DNA of 64,000 nt from Hwanghaeella grinnelliae (GCF_004005845.1 NZ_SADE01000004.1:558001-622000); one strand, 5' to 3'. Shown: positions 8,431-16,980, counted from the first letter of the stretch. Notes: generated from the letters alone by a model not told the origin. A program made the numbers and translations.

Positions 8431-8976
8431 TTACGCTTTGTCCTCATCATCGTGATTGTCGTCCGGAACCAGCGTCCAGATCTTGGTGTGGTCCAGTTTG
8501 TCCGGCCGGGCGGCGGTACGGAATCGCTCGATGATCTGGCCGTCCTCGATTTCCCGTTCCACCATCAGCAGGCGTCCGGCGGCATGGCCTTCGCACAGTT
8601 CCTCCGCGAAGTCGATTTCCAGTTCCGCGGCCTGGCGGGCAGCTTCTTCCGAAGGCGCGCCATAGGCGTCGACTAGATGTTGAGTTAATTGCGCCACGGC
8701 CTGGGCGCGTTCCGCCGCCGTGACCGACGCGACGACGGCCAGGGTCGAGCGCCCGAAACTGCCCAGCCCCAGGAAACCCTGCCCGAAGGCAAGGCGCTGT
8801 TTCGCGGGCATCGCCTCCGGATCGGCGCCAACGAATTCGAATCCGCCGGGGATCGCCCATTCACCGGCAGGCGCCGGATGCTCGAAGGCATGGGTGTCGG
8901 ATTCGTCCAGCCGGATGGTCTTCGGCAGTTTCACGGCGGGTTCGGGCGCGGCGTGGGTATCAGCATTCATTGTCAT
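8431..8976 (-). CDS. DUF6505 family protein
   Basis: Cytoplasmic protein of about 181 residues (ATG at 8976; a GTG at 8979 and a second ATG at 8970 are alternatives). Recognised from LPKTIRLDESDTHAFE, GEWAIPGGFEF and FGQGFLGLGSFGRSTL, the pattern of DUF6505, with a charged C-terminus. It starts immediately after the ligase-like gene's stop at 8980 and ends 2 bases before DUF6352, the middle of a tight operon. No active-site residues can be named and the function is unknown. Confidence 0.75.
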   Translation of the reverse strand: MTMNADTHAAPEPAVKLPKTIRLDESDTHAFEHPAPAGEWAIPGGFEFVGADPEAMPAKQRLAFGQGFLGLGSFGRSTLAVVASVTAAERAQAVAQLTQHLVDAYGAPSEEAARQAAELEIDFAEELCEGHAAGRLLMVEREIEDGQIIERFRTAARPDKLDHTKIWTLVPDDNHDDEDKA

Positions 8977-8979
8977 CAC

Positions 8980-9768
8980 CTATTCCGCCACCCAACTTGG
9001 GCCGTGCAAAAGCCAACGCAAGGGGGCTTGCCGTTTCTTGCCGTCGCGGCTGACCATCAAGCCGCCCTGTTCGTCGAGGCCCAGCAGGCGGCCCTTGATC
9101 GACCCGCCCGGCAGTTTGAACGCGATTTTCTCCTGATATCCGTCGGCCCGACCGTCCCAGGCGTTGCGAATGGGATCGAAGCCGTCCGCTTCCCATTTCG
9201 ACACCCAGTTCAGGAAATGCCGTGCGATGCTCTCGACGATCAAGGTCGGTGCGATATCGACGCAGCCTTCATGCATCAGCGATGTGCGCTCAATCGGTTT
9301 GCCGGGAATGTCGTCGGTCGGCTCCCCCAAGACGTCCAAGCTGACACGCAGGATCATCCAGTCGGGGACGGGGTCGCTTTTCGCGGAGTCCGGACCCAAT
9401 CCTTCCGGCAAGGTCACCCTCAGGCCGCCGGCCAGCGCGCCGTTGATCATGATCCTGTCCGGCCAGCCGAAGGTGACCGCGATTTGCGGCGGGATGATGG
9501 CGCCCAAGGCGTCGGTGATAGCGACCATCATCACGTGAACGACCTTCAGCGCATCCATCAACGGGCGGTCCGGGCCGAGGATGAAGGCGGCATCGGCGAT
9601 ATCCACCCGGTCGGCGACCACGACGGTGCCTGTCGCATCTTCCCCGCGCGCAATTGTCGCCAATGCGACGTCCAGCGGCGACTCGGACGGGCCGGACAGC
9701 ATCGGTGTGAAAATAGGGGGCAGGGCGGGTAACTGGCCCGTGCCCGGCATTGTCGGGTTGTCTGTCAT
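8980..9768 (-). CDS. Biotin/lipoate-protein ligase-like protein (DUF4444 C-terminus)
   Basis: About 262 residues from the ATG at 9768, chosen because homology-like sequence begins there and the upstream extension is basic and low in family features. The N-terminal two thirds resemble the biotin/lipoate A/B ligase fold (SPLDVALATIARGEDATGTV, then VTFGWPDRIMINGALAGGLRV). The C-terminal part (QEKIAFKLPGGSIKGRLLGL to the RWLLHGPSW end) fits DUF4444. The usual biotin-ligase GRGRxG motif is not seen, so true ligase activity is doubtful. It heads the operon with DUF6505, DUF6352 and DUF6494 and is divergent from the HTH regulator. Confidence 0.75.
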   Translation of the reverse strand: MTDNPTMPGTGQLPALPPIFTPMLSGPSESPLDVALATIARGEDATGTVVVADRVDIADAAFILGPDRPLMDALKVVHVMMVAITDALGAIIPPQIAVTFGWPDRIMINGALAGGLRVTLPEGLGPDSAKSDPVPDWMILRVSLDVLGEPTDDIPGKPIERTSLMHEGCVDIAPTLIVESIARHFLNWVSKWEADGFDPIRNAWDGRADGYQEKIAFKLPGGSIKGRLLGLDEQGGLMVSRDGKKRQAPLRWLLHGPSWVAE

Positions 9769-9910
9769 TCGATTGGAAAATCTCCCCGTACCCGATATCT
9801 GAAACCGGCTTCTTGTTGTGAAGTGGAAAATAGCCTTTGTTTCGGAGAAGACAATTCGGATAGCGACCGGCCATGAGTTTGGCGGGGTGATCGGCGGGCG
9901 GATCGGGTAA

Positions 9911-10846
9911 ATGACGGATTTTGAAGAAGGGGCCGATGCCCTGATGACGACGGCGGAGGTGGCCGCCTTGCTGCGCGTCAAGGAGCGGAAGATTTACGAA
10001 CTGGTGTCTGAGAACCAGATTCCGCATACGAAAGTGACAGGCAAGCTGCTGTTCCCCAAGGCGCTGGTGCGCGATTGGATCAAGTCCGGAACATCGACGG
10101 CGGGTGCCCGGTCCCATGTGGACAGGCCCTTGGTGGCGGCGGGCAGCCATGACCCCTTGTTGGACTGGGCCTTGGCGGAATCCGGCTGCGGCATCGGCCC
10201 GATGTTCGACGGGTCGCTGGACGGGTTTGCCCGGTTCCGGCGCGGGGAGGCTCTGTTCGCCGGAATCCACGTGCCGGACCCGACCGGAACGACGCATAAT
10301 TTTCACTTGCTGGACAAAGCGCGGGAGGAGGACCTCTCCCTGGTTTTGGTCACCTGGGCGGTTCGCCGGCAGGGCCTGATGTTCCGGCCGAGGGAAGGCC
10401 TGCCGCCGGGCGGCGGGGATCCCTTGTCCGGGCTGGCTGGGTCCGGATTGCGGGTTCAGCGCCGCCAGGATACGGCGGGCAGCCGGGTTCTTCTCGAAGG
10501 GTTGTTGGAACGCCACGCGGCAGCGCAAGGCGGAATCGATGCGGTGAACTGGTCCGAAACAGCGGCCCGGACGGAAACGGAAGCCGCGCTGGCGGTTCTG
10601 GAAGGGGCGGCGGACGCGACCTTCGGGATAGAGACGGTCGCGAAGCGTTTCAAACTGACCTTCGTGCCCGTGGCGACCGAGCGCTATGACATCTTGATCG
10701 CTCAGAACGACTTCTTCGCATCCGCCTTTCAGAAACTGTTGGTCTTCGCCCGCTGCGCAGCGTTTGCGGAAAAGGCAGCCGCGCTCGGGGGCTATGACAT
10801 CGCTCTACTAGGGACCACGCCAGACCGAACTGCGTCATTTAGCTAA
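9911..10846 (+). CDS. HTH (excisionase/MerR-type) regulator with binding-protein-like domain
   Basis: A 311-residue one-component regulator. Residues about 10-60 form an excisionase-type winged HTH (MTTAEVAALLRVKERKIYEL, then a segment ending LVRDWI). The rest resembles a periplasmic-binding-protein-like type II domain (PF12727 type), ending FFASAFQKLLVFA, as found in molybdate/tungstate-sensing regulators. It lies convergent to and beside tupA, so it is the natural candidate to sense tungstate or molybdate and control tupBCA and perhaps the divergent ligase/DUF operon. The start ATG lacks a strong Shine-Dalgarno sequence; an ATG about 11 codons in is an alternative. Confidence 0.78.
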   Translation: MTDFEEGADALMTTAEVAALLRVKERKIYELVSENQIPHTKVTGKLLFPKALVRDWIKSGTSTAGARSHVDRPLVAAGSHDPLLDWALAESGCGIGPMFDGSLDGFARFRRGEALFAGIHVPDPTGTTHNFHLLDKAREEDLSLVLVTWAVRRQGLMFRPREGLPPGGGDPLSGLAGSGLRVQRRQDTAGSRVLLEGLLERHAAAQGGIDAVNWSETAARTETEAALAVLEGAADATFGIETVAKRFKLTFVPVATERYDILIAQNDFFASAFQKLLVFARCAAFAEKAAALGGYDIALLGTTPDRTASFS

Positions 10847-10850
10847 ATAG

Positions 10851-10884
10851 AAAACGGGCGCCGGTTTCACCCAACGCCCGCTTT
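10851..10884. terminator. Bidirectional hairpin between regulator and tupA
   Basis: AAA and CGGGCG pair with CGCCCG and TTT around one mismatch, giving a GC stem flanked by A and T runs, so it can stop transcripts from both convergent genes. Nearby are a 12-base palindrome (ATTTAGCTAAAT, 10837-10848), a second AGCTAAAT copy at 10895, and a small AGCAGA/TCTGCT hairpin at 10912-10927. Confidence 0.6.
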
Positions 10885-10935
10885 AAAGATATTCAGCTAA
10901 ATCAGTTTTCTAGCAGAGATATCTGCTGGAAAGAA

Positions 10936-11775
10936 TTAGCTTCCGGCTTTATCCGCATTCGGGAAGAACAGCTGCTTGCCGTCCACCATATAAGCGCCGA
11001 TTGCCTCTTGCCCGGCGGGCGAGAGCATCCAGTCGATGAAGACCTGGCTTTCCTTCACCTTCACATGCGGGTGCTTTTCCGGGTTCACGGCGATGATGCC
11101 GTACTGATTGAACATGGCGGCATCGCCTTCGACGGCGATTTGATAGTCGCCCTTGTTGCCGAATTTGATCCAGGTGGCGCGGTCGGTCATCACATAGGCC
11201 CCCATGCCGATGCCCGTATTCAACGTCGCCCCCATGCCGGATCCGGTTTCCCGATACCAGCCACCGGCCGGTTCGACACCGGCGGCCTTCCACAAGCTGC
11301 GTTCCTTTTTATGGGTTCCGGAATCGTCGCCGCGGGAAGCGAAGGGCGCTTCCGACGCGGCGATCTTTTTCATCGCCGCTTTCACCTCGCTCATGCCGGC
11401 AACCCCGGCGGGATCGTCCGCGGGGCCGACAATGACGAAGTCGTTATACATAAGGTCGGACCGTTTCACGCCGAAGCCGTCGGCAACGAACTTTTCCTCG
11501 GCGCTCTTGGCATGAACCAGCAACACGTCGCCATCGCCGTTGCGGGCGTTCTTGATCGCCTGGCCGGTGCCGACCGCGACGACGCGGACCTCGATGCCTT
11601 TCTCCTTCTGGAAGATCGGCAGCAGATAGTCGTAAAGGCCGGAATTCAGGGTCGAGGTCGTGGATTGCACCGTGATGAACGGCATATCCGCGGCGACGGC
11701 TTGGCCCAGGGTCACTGCCGCGGCGCCGGCAAAGGCGGCGGCGAGGACAAATCTGCGGGTGAAGGTTCTGTTCAT
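10936..11775 (-). CDS. tupA: Tungstate ABC transporter substrate-binding protein TupA
   Basis: Periplasmic tungstate-binding protein, 279 residues from the ATG at 11775 (GGGAG 8 bases upstream; a GTG at 11784 is also possible). A Sec or possibly Tat-like signal (RRFVLAAAFAGAAAVTLGQAVA) precedes the mature start. TupA hallmarks are the VQSTTSTLNSGLYDYLLP anion-binding start, the SRGDDSGTHKKERSLW loop and GMGATLNTG. It lies 31 bases downstream of tupC as the last gene of a tupB-tupC-tupA operon. Tungstate import fits the formate dehydrogenase encoded 6 kb away, which needs a W- or Mo-bis-pterin cofactor. Confidence 0.9.
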   Translation of the reverse strand: MNRTFTRRFVLAAAFAGAAAVTLGQAVAADMPFITVQSTTSTLNSGLYDYLLPIFQKEKGIEVRVVAVGTGQAIKNARNGDGDVLLVHAKSAEEKFVADGFGVKRSDLMYNDFVIVGPADDPAGVAGMSEVKAAMKKIAASEAPFASRGDDSGTHKKERSLWKAAGVEPAGGWYRETGSGMGATLNTGIGMGAYVMTDRATWIKFGNKGDYQIAVEGDAAMFNQYGIIAVNPEKHPHVKVKESQVFIDWMLSPAGQEAIGAYMVDGKQLFFPNADKAGS

Positions 11776-11806
11776 GTTTCTCACTCCCGTGTTTTCGTTG
11801 AAAGGA

Positions 11807-12640
11807 TCAGATGACGAGTTGGCCGCTCAGATAGGCGCGGGCCTCTTCCGATTGCGGCTGGGTAAAAAAGGTCTCAGCCGGTGTGAACTCCGCGATCCGA
11901 CCTTGCGACACAAAGACCACCTCGTCGGCGATCCGTTTCGCTTGGCCCATGTCATGGGTCACCATGACGATTTTTGTGCCGCGTTCGTGGCTGCTTTGGA
12001 TCAACCCTTCGATGGCATGCGTCGCCTGTGGGTCCAGGCTGGCGGTCGGCTCGTCAAGCAACAGCATTTCCGGAGATGCGGCTAAGGCCCGTACTGTGGC
12101 CAGCCGCTGTTGCTCACCGCCGGAAAGGGACCGGGCCGGCTGGTCTCGCCGATCCTGGAGATTTCCCAGCGTGAGCAGTTCTTCGAGCCGGGCGGCGCGT
12201 TCGGCGCGCGGTACCCGCAGCACACGCAGAGCATGGGTCAAGTTCGCCGCGACGGACCGGCGCAGCAGCACCGGGCGCTGCAAGACGATCGAAACCGGGG
12301 GCGCGCCAGACGGCATGCCGCCCGTCGCGCTCCCCGGCGTACCCCCCTGGGTACCTTGTCTGGAATTCCAATCCCGTCGCCAGGTAAGCTTCCCGCGGGT
12401 CGGGCTTATCAATCCCTGCATCAGGCGCAGCAGCAGGCTCTTGCCGGCGCCGTTCGGGCCCATGATGACGGTGCGGTTGCCTGGGCCGATGGTCAGCGAA
12501 ACATCGTGCAGCAGATCAGCTCCATTGACCCCGAAGCAGACGTTTTCCAGTGATACCGGCAGCAAGGGCGTCGGGGCAGTTCGGTCGGACTGCCCGATCC
12601 CGGCAAAGCCTTGTTGCGTGCTCATCGTGTCCTCAGACAT
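11807..12640 (-). CDS. tupC: Tungstate ABC transporter ATP-binding protein TupC
   Basis: ATPase of the tungstate importer, 277 residues. Walker A is GPNGAGKS, the signature LSGGEQQR, Walker B LLLDEPTASLD, and the H-loop VMVTHD. An insertion between the Walker A region and the Q-loop (around WNSRQGTQGGTPGSATGG) is Gly/Pro/Ser-rich and unusual for the family; it may be a flexible linker. The ATG at 12640 overlaps tupB by 8 bases; a second ATG at 12625 has GAGGA just upstream and may be the true start. There is no TOBE domain, as expected for TupC. Confidence 0.88.
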   Translation of the reverse strand: MSEDTMSTQQGFAGIGQSDRTAPTPLLPVSLENVCFGVNGADLLHDVSLTIGPGNRTVIMGPNGAGKSLLLRLMQGLISPTRGKLTWRRDWNSRQGTQGGTPGSATGGMPSGAPPVSIVLQRPVLLRRSVAANLTHALRVLRVPRAERAARLEELLTLGNLQDRRDQPARSLSGGEQQRLATVRALAASPEMLLLDEPTASLDPQATHAIEGLIQSSHERGTKIVMVTHDMGQAKRIADEVVFVSQGRIAEFTPAETFFTQPQSEEARAYLSGQLVI

Positions 12641-13340
12641 AGGCCAACCGCTTGGCGCTGCCGCGCAGGCTCATAACCGCCGCGTTGATCAGCAGGGACA
12701 GGGATATCAGCACCAGCCCCAGCCCCAAGGCCAACGACAGGTTCCCGCGCGACGTCTCCAGCGCGATGGTCGTGGTCATGACCCGTGTCACATGGTTGAT
12801 ATTGCCGCCGACGATCAGCACCGCGCCAACCTCTGCCGCGGCCCGTCCGAAACCCGCCAAGGCCCCGGTGATCAGGGAGTAGCGTGCGTCCCAGAGCAAG
12901 CTGGGAACGGCGCGGGCGCCGAATAGGCCCATGCTGCGGAACTGTTCGTCATATTCCTGATAAAGGTCCTCGACCACCTGCCGGGTCATAGCCGTGACGA
13001 TCGGGGTCACCAATACGGCCTGCGCGATGATCATCGCGGTCGGTGTATAGAGCAGGGCGAGCGGGCCGAGCGGTCCGGACCGGGACAGCAGCAGATAAAG
13101 AAACAGGCCGGCGACCACCGGCGGCAATCCCATGAAGGCGTTCACGATGACGACGATGACGGTTCGGCCGGGGAAGCGCGCCACGGCGAGGAAGGCACCG
13201 AAGGGGAAACCGATCAGGCAGCCGATGAAGACCGCACTTAAAGTGACGCGCAGGGATAGGAAGACGATCTCAGTCAGGTCCGAATCGAAGGTCAGCAGCA
13301 AACGACCTGCTTCCCAGAAGGCGGACTGAAGTTCCTGCAC
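12633..13340 (-). CDS. tupB: Tungstate ABC transporter permease TupB
   Basis: Inner-membrane permease of 235 residues starting at a GTG. Several hydrophobic helices are visible, and the coupling motif EYDEQFRSMGLFGARAV followed by LITGALAGFGRAAAEVGAV is typical of TupB/ModB-like permeases. It is the first gene of the operon; an AT-rich region upstream (13341-13683) separates it from the divergent VPLPA-CTERM gene and must hold its promoter. Confidence 0.9.
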   Translation of the reverse strand: MQELQSAFWEAGRLLLTFDSDLTEIVFLSLRVTLSAVFIGCLIGFPFGAFLAVARFPGRTVIVVIVNAFMGLPPVVAGLFLYLLLSRSGPLGPLALLYTPTAMIIAQAVLVTPIVTAMTRQVVEDLYQEYDEQFRSMGLFGARAVPSLLWDARYSLITGALAGFGRAAAEVGAVLIVGGNINHVTRVMTTTIALETSRGNLSLALGLGLVLISLSLLINAAVMSLRGSAKRLAYV

Positions 13341-13683
13341 GCGGCGATGTCTCCCACCCGGACTATGTACTATGTGATGAATTATGTTTTTTTATGTTGT
13401 TTTCTTCGACGTTTTATCAGTTTCACTTGCTTGGTCAAGGGATCTGCGGGTTTGGCTGGTTTTGTCGGATTTGAAAGCGTTGCTCGAAGATTGGCTAACG
13501 CGTGCCGTTCGTTGACGATTCCCAGGATTTGGCTGGCGCTGTGAACGTCTGTTGACGATGTCCGGTGGTCAAGCGCGTGGAATACACGTTACGGTTTGGT
13601 GCTCATTCTCTTATATGACCGGCATGAGTGGCAGGCGATTTCTGGATGGGCGCTTGAACGCCTTGATGAAAAGGGAGATTGGC
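13341..13683. other. Divergent intergenic region, tupB / VPLPA-CTERM gene
   Basis: AT-richer stretch (for example around 13365-13430) between divergently transcribed genes. It must carry the tupBCA promoter and that of the plus-strand gene. I could not pick reliable -35/-10 boxes or a ModE-like operator. A frame opening at 13552 runs into the next gene but has no signal-peptide-like start until 13684. Confidence 0.5.
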
Positions 13684-14304
13684 ATGTTGAAGAGTGCAAT
13701 TGCCGGGTTGGCGATGACCGGGTTGGCGATAACCGGGTTAGGTGCGGGCACGGCGGAGGCCGCCACGGTCGGTTTTGGCGATACTGAATTGTTCGGTGTC
13801 AGCAGCTATAGCGAGGGCGGGTTCACTTTTGAACGTTTTAGCGGAGACCAGATCGTCAAGGCCCCTAATGACCCCAACAATACCGGCAATTTCAATGGCT
13901 TCGATTCAGTCCTTCTCGAACTGGATATCGAACAGGGGGCAGCGGAAACGCGCATCACCTTCAATGGAGGGGCCGCTTTTTCATTCCTTTCCGTTCTTGC
14001 CAGCCAATCCCAGGCATTGAACCCTCTCATCTTTACCGGGGTTTTTGCAGATACGACGACGATTGTATCGGAAGTTTTCGCTTCCAACGCGCCTCTCGTC
14101 CCAGCCGCAACCCTGAATTTTACGGGGTTCACGAATATCGTTGAACTTCGGGTGGCAACCAACGGCAATACTTTCGGCCTTTTCGACAATTTTGTTTTTG
14201 AAGAGGGTGTCCAGGCAGTTCCCGTGCCGATGGCGCTTCCTCTTCTAGCGTCGGCCTTGGCGGGCCTCGGCCTGTTCGGTTTTCGAAAACGCCGACGCGC
14301 GTAA
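13684..14304 (+). CDS. VPLPA-CTERM sorting-domain secreted protein
   Basis: Exported protein of 206 residues. The ATG at 13684 is preceded by AGGGAG and followed by a signal peptide (MLKSAIAGLAMTGLAITG, cleavage after AEA). The mature part is beta-rich and Asn/Phe/Ser-rich with no enzymatic motif. The C-terminus is a tripartite sorting signal: a VPVPMALP motif, a hydrophobic helix (LLASALAGLGLFGF) and a basic tail RKRRRA. That is the class processed by the XrtD-type exosortase encoded at 25.6 kb. It sits alone between the tungstate importer and DUF3305, an odd location for an exosortase substrate. Confidence 0.82.
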   Translation: MLKSAIAGLAMTGLAITGLGAGTAEAATVGFGDTELFGVSSYSEGGFTFERFSGDQIVKAPNDPNNTGNFNGFDSVLLELDIEQGAAETRITFNGGAAFSFLSVLASQSQALNPLIFTGVFADTTTIVSEVFASNAPLVPAATLNFTGFTNIVELRVATNGNTFGLFDNFVFEEGVQAVPVPMALPLLASALAGLGLFGFRKRRRA

Positions 14305-14332
14305 CCGACCAATCTGGAAGATGGTGCAAGCG

Positions 14333-14360
14333 AAGTCCCTGCCTTCAGGTGGGGATTTTT
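14333..14360 (+). terminator. Probable terminator after VPLPA-CTERM gene
   Basis: AAGTCCC pairs with GGGATTT (one G-T wobble) around a roughly 12-base loop, and the helix runs into a T run. Moderate stem; it lies 29 bases after the stop codon. Confidence 0.4.
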
Positions 14361-14818
14361 CGTTGCGATGGATGGAAATCAGAGAATGCGGGACGCAGAC
14401 TAATTCCGTGCGGTTGGCATGGCCTGTCCAAGAAAGATAGCGGCGCAGCATTTTATGTTTGTTGCCTAGGGCCCTCGAGCACTGATCGCGCCGGTTGCCG
14501 GATCGATGGGGTCTACGCTTCTTGGACCTTTTCTACGTGGATTCGGTCATTCACTCTTGGGGACGAATGTTGGGGGCATGGGATCGTCGGGTTTGCCGCT
14601 CCGTTTTCGCCGTCGGATATGTGATTTCTGTTGAAATTTGTCTTTATTTTCGATCTCCCGACCATTCATCCGCCGACTCGAAAAAATATGCTGCTACATA
14701 GGGTTAGACCCCTCGACGAAGCCCGGCCCGGTGCTATGTTGATTGGGTAAGGCCATCCGCGAAGAGATGTGTTTTACCGCGTCGGTGTGTGACTGGCGCA
14801 AGGGTTGGGAGAGTAGAC
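14361..14818. other. Noncoding region upstream of the DUF3305 gene
   Basis: About 460 bases with no supported gene. It must contain the promoter for the DUF3305/DUF3306/TorD/FDH genes. I looked for FNR-type (TTGAT-N4-ATCAA) and sigma-54 boxes and found no good match. Confidence 0.5.
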
Positions 14819-15412
14819 GTGTCCGAACTGAATTCGGGGGCGAATCCAGGTTCAGAACTGAAAGACGAGCTTCCTGTGGGAATCGTCGCGGAAAAGCGGC
14901 GGATCGATCACCCATGGCAGGAGTTCAAGTGGTTGCCTGTCGCGGTTGTTCCGGGCGCCGGGCCGAATGACGGCTGGCTGAAGACTGGGGGCGGCGATGG
15001 GTACGAGCAATTTCTTATCGGGACTCTGACGGTCGAGGTCTTCCGGAAAGAGACGGAGGCCTACAAAGCCAACTTGTCCGGCACCCGCCCCAGCGTCTAT
15101 GTGGTGCTGCGCACCGCGGAAGATCCTGACGATCCGGAAATCCGCGCCGTCTTCGCCACGGTGTCCCCTTATGAAGCGCAGGATTATCTGGATACGGGCG
15201 AAGACATCGTCGAGCCGGTCCCATTGCCCGAAAGTATGGCGGCTTGGCTGCAGGCCTTCATTGACCGGCACCATGTCGACGAACCGTTCAAGAAGAGAAA
15301 GCGTAAGGATTTCAAAGACGAAGAGCCTAAATTTGGTAAGGTTCTTCATCCCAGTGAGCAGCGCTTTTACAAGACCGGCGCACGCGATCTGTTGGGCGAG
15401 GGGGGCGAATGA
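14819..15412 (+). CDS. DUF3305 domain protein, FDH-associated
   Basis: Cytoplasmic protein of 197 residues. The GTG at 14819 is chosen because GGGAG stands 7 bases upstream. DUF3305 features are PVGIVAEKRRIDHPWQEFKW, a beta-rich middle with YVVLRTAEDPDDPEIRAVFA, SPYEAQDYLDTGED and a lysine-rich C-terminus. The gene overlaps DUF3306 by 4 bases (ATGA). The DUF3305-DUF3306 pair precedes TorD and formate dehydrogenase genes in many proteobacteria, so an assembly or maturation role is inferred; no activity is established. Confidence 0.88.
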   Translation: MSELNSGANPGSELKDELPVGIVAEKRRIDHPWQEFKWLPVAVVPGAGPNDGWLKTGGGDGYEQFLIGTLTVEVFRKETEAYKANLSGTRPSVYVVLRTAEDPDDPEIRAVFATVSPYEAQDYLDTGEDIVEPVPLPESMAAWLQAFIDRHHVDEPFKKRKRKDFKDEEPKFGKVLHPSEQRFYKTGARDLLGEGGE

Positions 15413-16161
15413 GCGATAGCGGTTCCCGTCTCTCACGTTGGTCGCAGATGAAGTCGGAAGCGCGGCGTCAGAGCCGTGTGCGCTTCTCGGTGCCGGAGGA
15501 GGAAGTCGCCGCGCCTGTTGCCGCAACCGAGAATGCTGGTGAAACGGCAGATGAATGTGCGCCGTTGGATATCGAAGAAGCGGTGCTGTCTGTCGAACCC
15601 AGCAATGTCGCCGAGGCAAGCCAAGATCCGCGCGATGATGCCCCGGATTTGCCCGATATCGAGGATTTGGATGGGGCTTCCGACTATTCCGCCTTCATGT
15701 CGGACAAGGTCTCCGACACGGTGCGGAACATGGCCCTTCGGAAATTATGGCGCACGGATTCGGTCTTCGCCAATCTCGACGGTCTGATCGACTATGGGGA
15801 AGACTTCACGGATGCGGCGACCGTGGTCGAAGGGATGAAGTCGGTCTATACGGTTGGGCGCGGCATGGTCGACTACGAAGCCGAGGATGCCGCCAAGCTT
15901 GCGGCGCAAGAAGCGGAGGCAGCTGAGGCGCAATTGTCGGGCGGCGCCGGAGAGGCTCCGGCGGATACTGAAAATGACAATCTTGATGGTGCGGACGAAA
16001 GTGACGTCGTGCGTCGGGATGTCGCGGAGGATGGTGAGCGTGAGGCTCTCGATTCTAACATTGAACATCAGAGTGATTACATAATTAACTCTAATCAAAA
16101 GAAAATAGAGAGTTCTGATGGCGCAATCGTTGACCCGGAGAAGCGGGAGGCGAGTGTTTGA
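15409..16161 (+). CDS. DUF3306 domain protein, FDH-associated
   Basis: 250-residue acidic protein, overlapping the DUF3305 stop by 4 bases. The conserved DUF3306 core is an RLSRWSQMKSEARR N-terminus, then SDKVSDTVRNMALRKLWRTD and FANLDGLIDYGEDF near residues 95-130. The last 90 residues are Glu/Ala/Asp-rich and probably disordered. No membrane segment. With DUF3305 it is probably an accessory factor for assembling the FDH encoded downstream. A 117-base gap with no visible feature separates it from the TorD-like gene. Confidence 0.87.
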   Translation: MSDSGSRLSRWSQMKSEARRQSRVRFSVPEEEVAAPVAATENAGETADECAPLDIEEAVLSVEPSNVAEASQDPRDDAPDLPDIEDLDGASDYSAFMSDKVSDTVRNMALRKLWRTDSVFANLDGLIDYGEDFTDAATVVEGMKSVYTVGRGMVDYEAEDAAKLAAQEAEAAEAQLSGGAGEAPADTENDNLDGADESDVVRRDVAEDGEREALDSNIEHQSDYIINSNQKKIESSDGAIVDPEKREASV

Positions 16162-16278
16162 TTGGTAAGAGTTTCGCCGCATGGGCGCGCGCTAAGAATT
16201 GTTGCCGGCGCATGGAGAAGTTTAGTAGACCTTAGAACGATTCAAGGATAGTCTGAGGCAAAGGTAATATAAGATTGG

Positions 16279-16980
16279 ATGGATTCGTATGCCTGTATTC
16301 GTTTGGACGGCGGAGCGGGTAACGGAAAACCAGCCAAGGTGCAGGGTAGGGAAGGAACTTTGGTGCCAGAGTCTGTTGCAGCGGCCGTGAATGATATTGC
16401 TCCGGAAGATCGGGGACGGGCGATACTATACTCATTCCTCGCCAAGGTTCTCTATGCCGCACCAAAGCAGGACATCACCGAAACAGCCCAATATTATGCC
16501 AGCGACGATTCTGAATTAGGACGTTCTTTCAAAGAGTTCTTGTCTGCTTTCAAGGGTTCGGATGAGGCTGTCGTCGGGCGAGAATATCATGATCTTTTCA
16601 TCGGCGTCGGGCGTGGTGAACTGCTGCCATTCGGCAGTTATTACCTGACCGGATTTCTGAACGAAAAACCGTTGGCAGAGCTTCGCGCCGACCTCAACGA
16701 GTTGGGGTTCGAGCGCGCGATGGGCGTCAGCGAGCCCGAGGATCATATCGCAACCCTTTGCGATGTGATGAGCCAACTCGTCGTCGGCACCGCGGATGGC
16801 GAATTCACGCTTTTCGATCAAGACAGGTTTTTCGCCGCCCATCTGAAGCCTTGGGCGGGCAAGTTTTTCGCCGACCTTCAATCGGCGAAGAAGGCCGATC
16901 TGTACCGAACCATCGGTCGGATCGGTGAAGTGTTCATGACGATTGAGGAGGACGGGTTCTCGATGATCGCGCGGGCCTGA
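16279..16980 (+). CDS. TorD/DmsD-family chaperone
   Basis: All-helical cytoplasmic chaperone of 233 residues that would bind the Tat signal or apo-form of the molybdo/tungsto-enzyme before export. Family signature: EYHDLFIGVGRGELLPFGSY, followed by YYLTGFLNEKPLAELR and the EPEDHIATLCDVMSQLV helix. The first 35 residues are not typical, so translation may begin at a later start. It stands directly before the Tat peptide and fdh alpha genes, the expected position for a dedicated FDH chaperone. Confidence 0.88.
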   Translation: MDSYACIRLDGGAGNGKPAKVQGREGTLVPESVAAAVNDIAPEDRGRAILYSFLAKVLYAAPKQDITETAQYYASDDSELGRSFKEFLSAFKGSDEAVVGREYHDLFIGVGRGELLPFGSYYLTGFLNEKPLAELRADLNELGFERAMGVSEPEDHIATLCDVMSQLVVGTADGEFTLFDQDRFFAAHLKPWAGKFFADLQSAKKADLYRTIGRIGEVFMTIEEDGFSMIARA

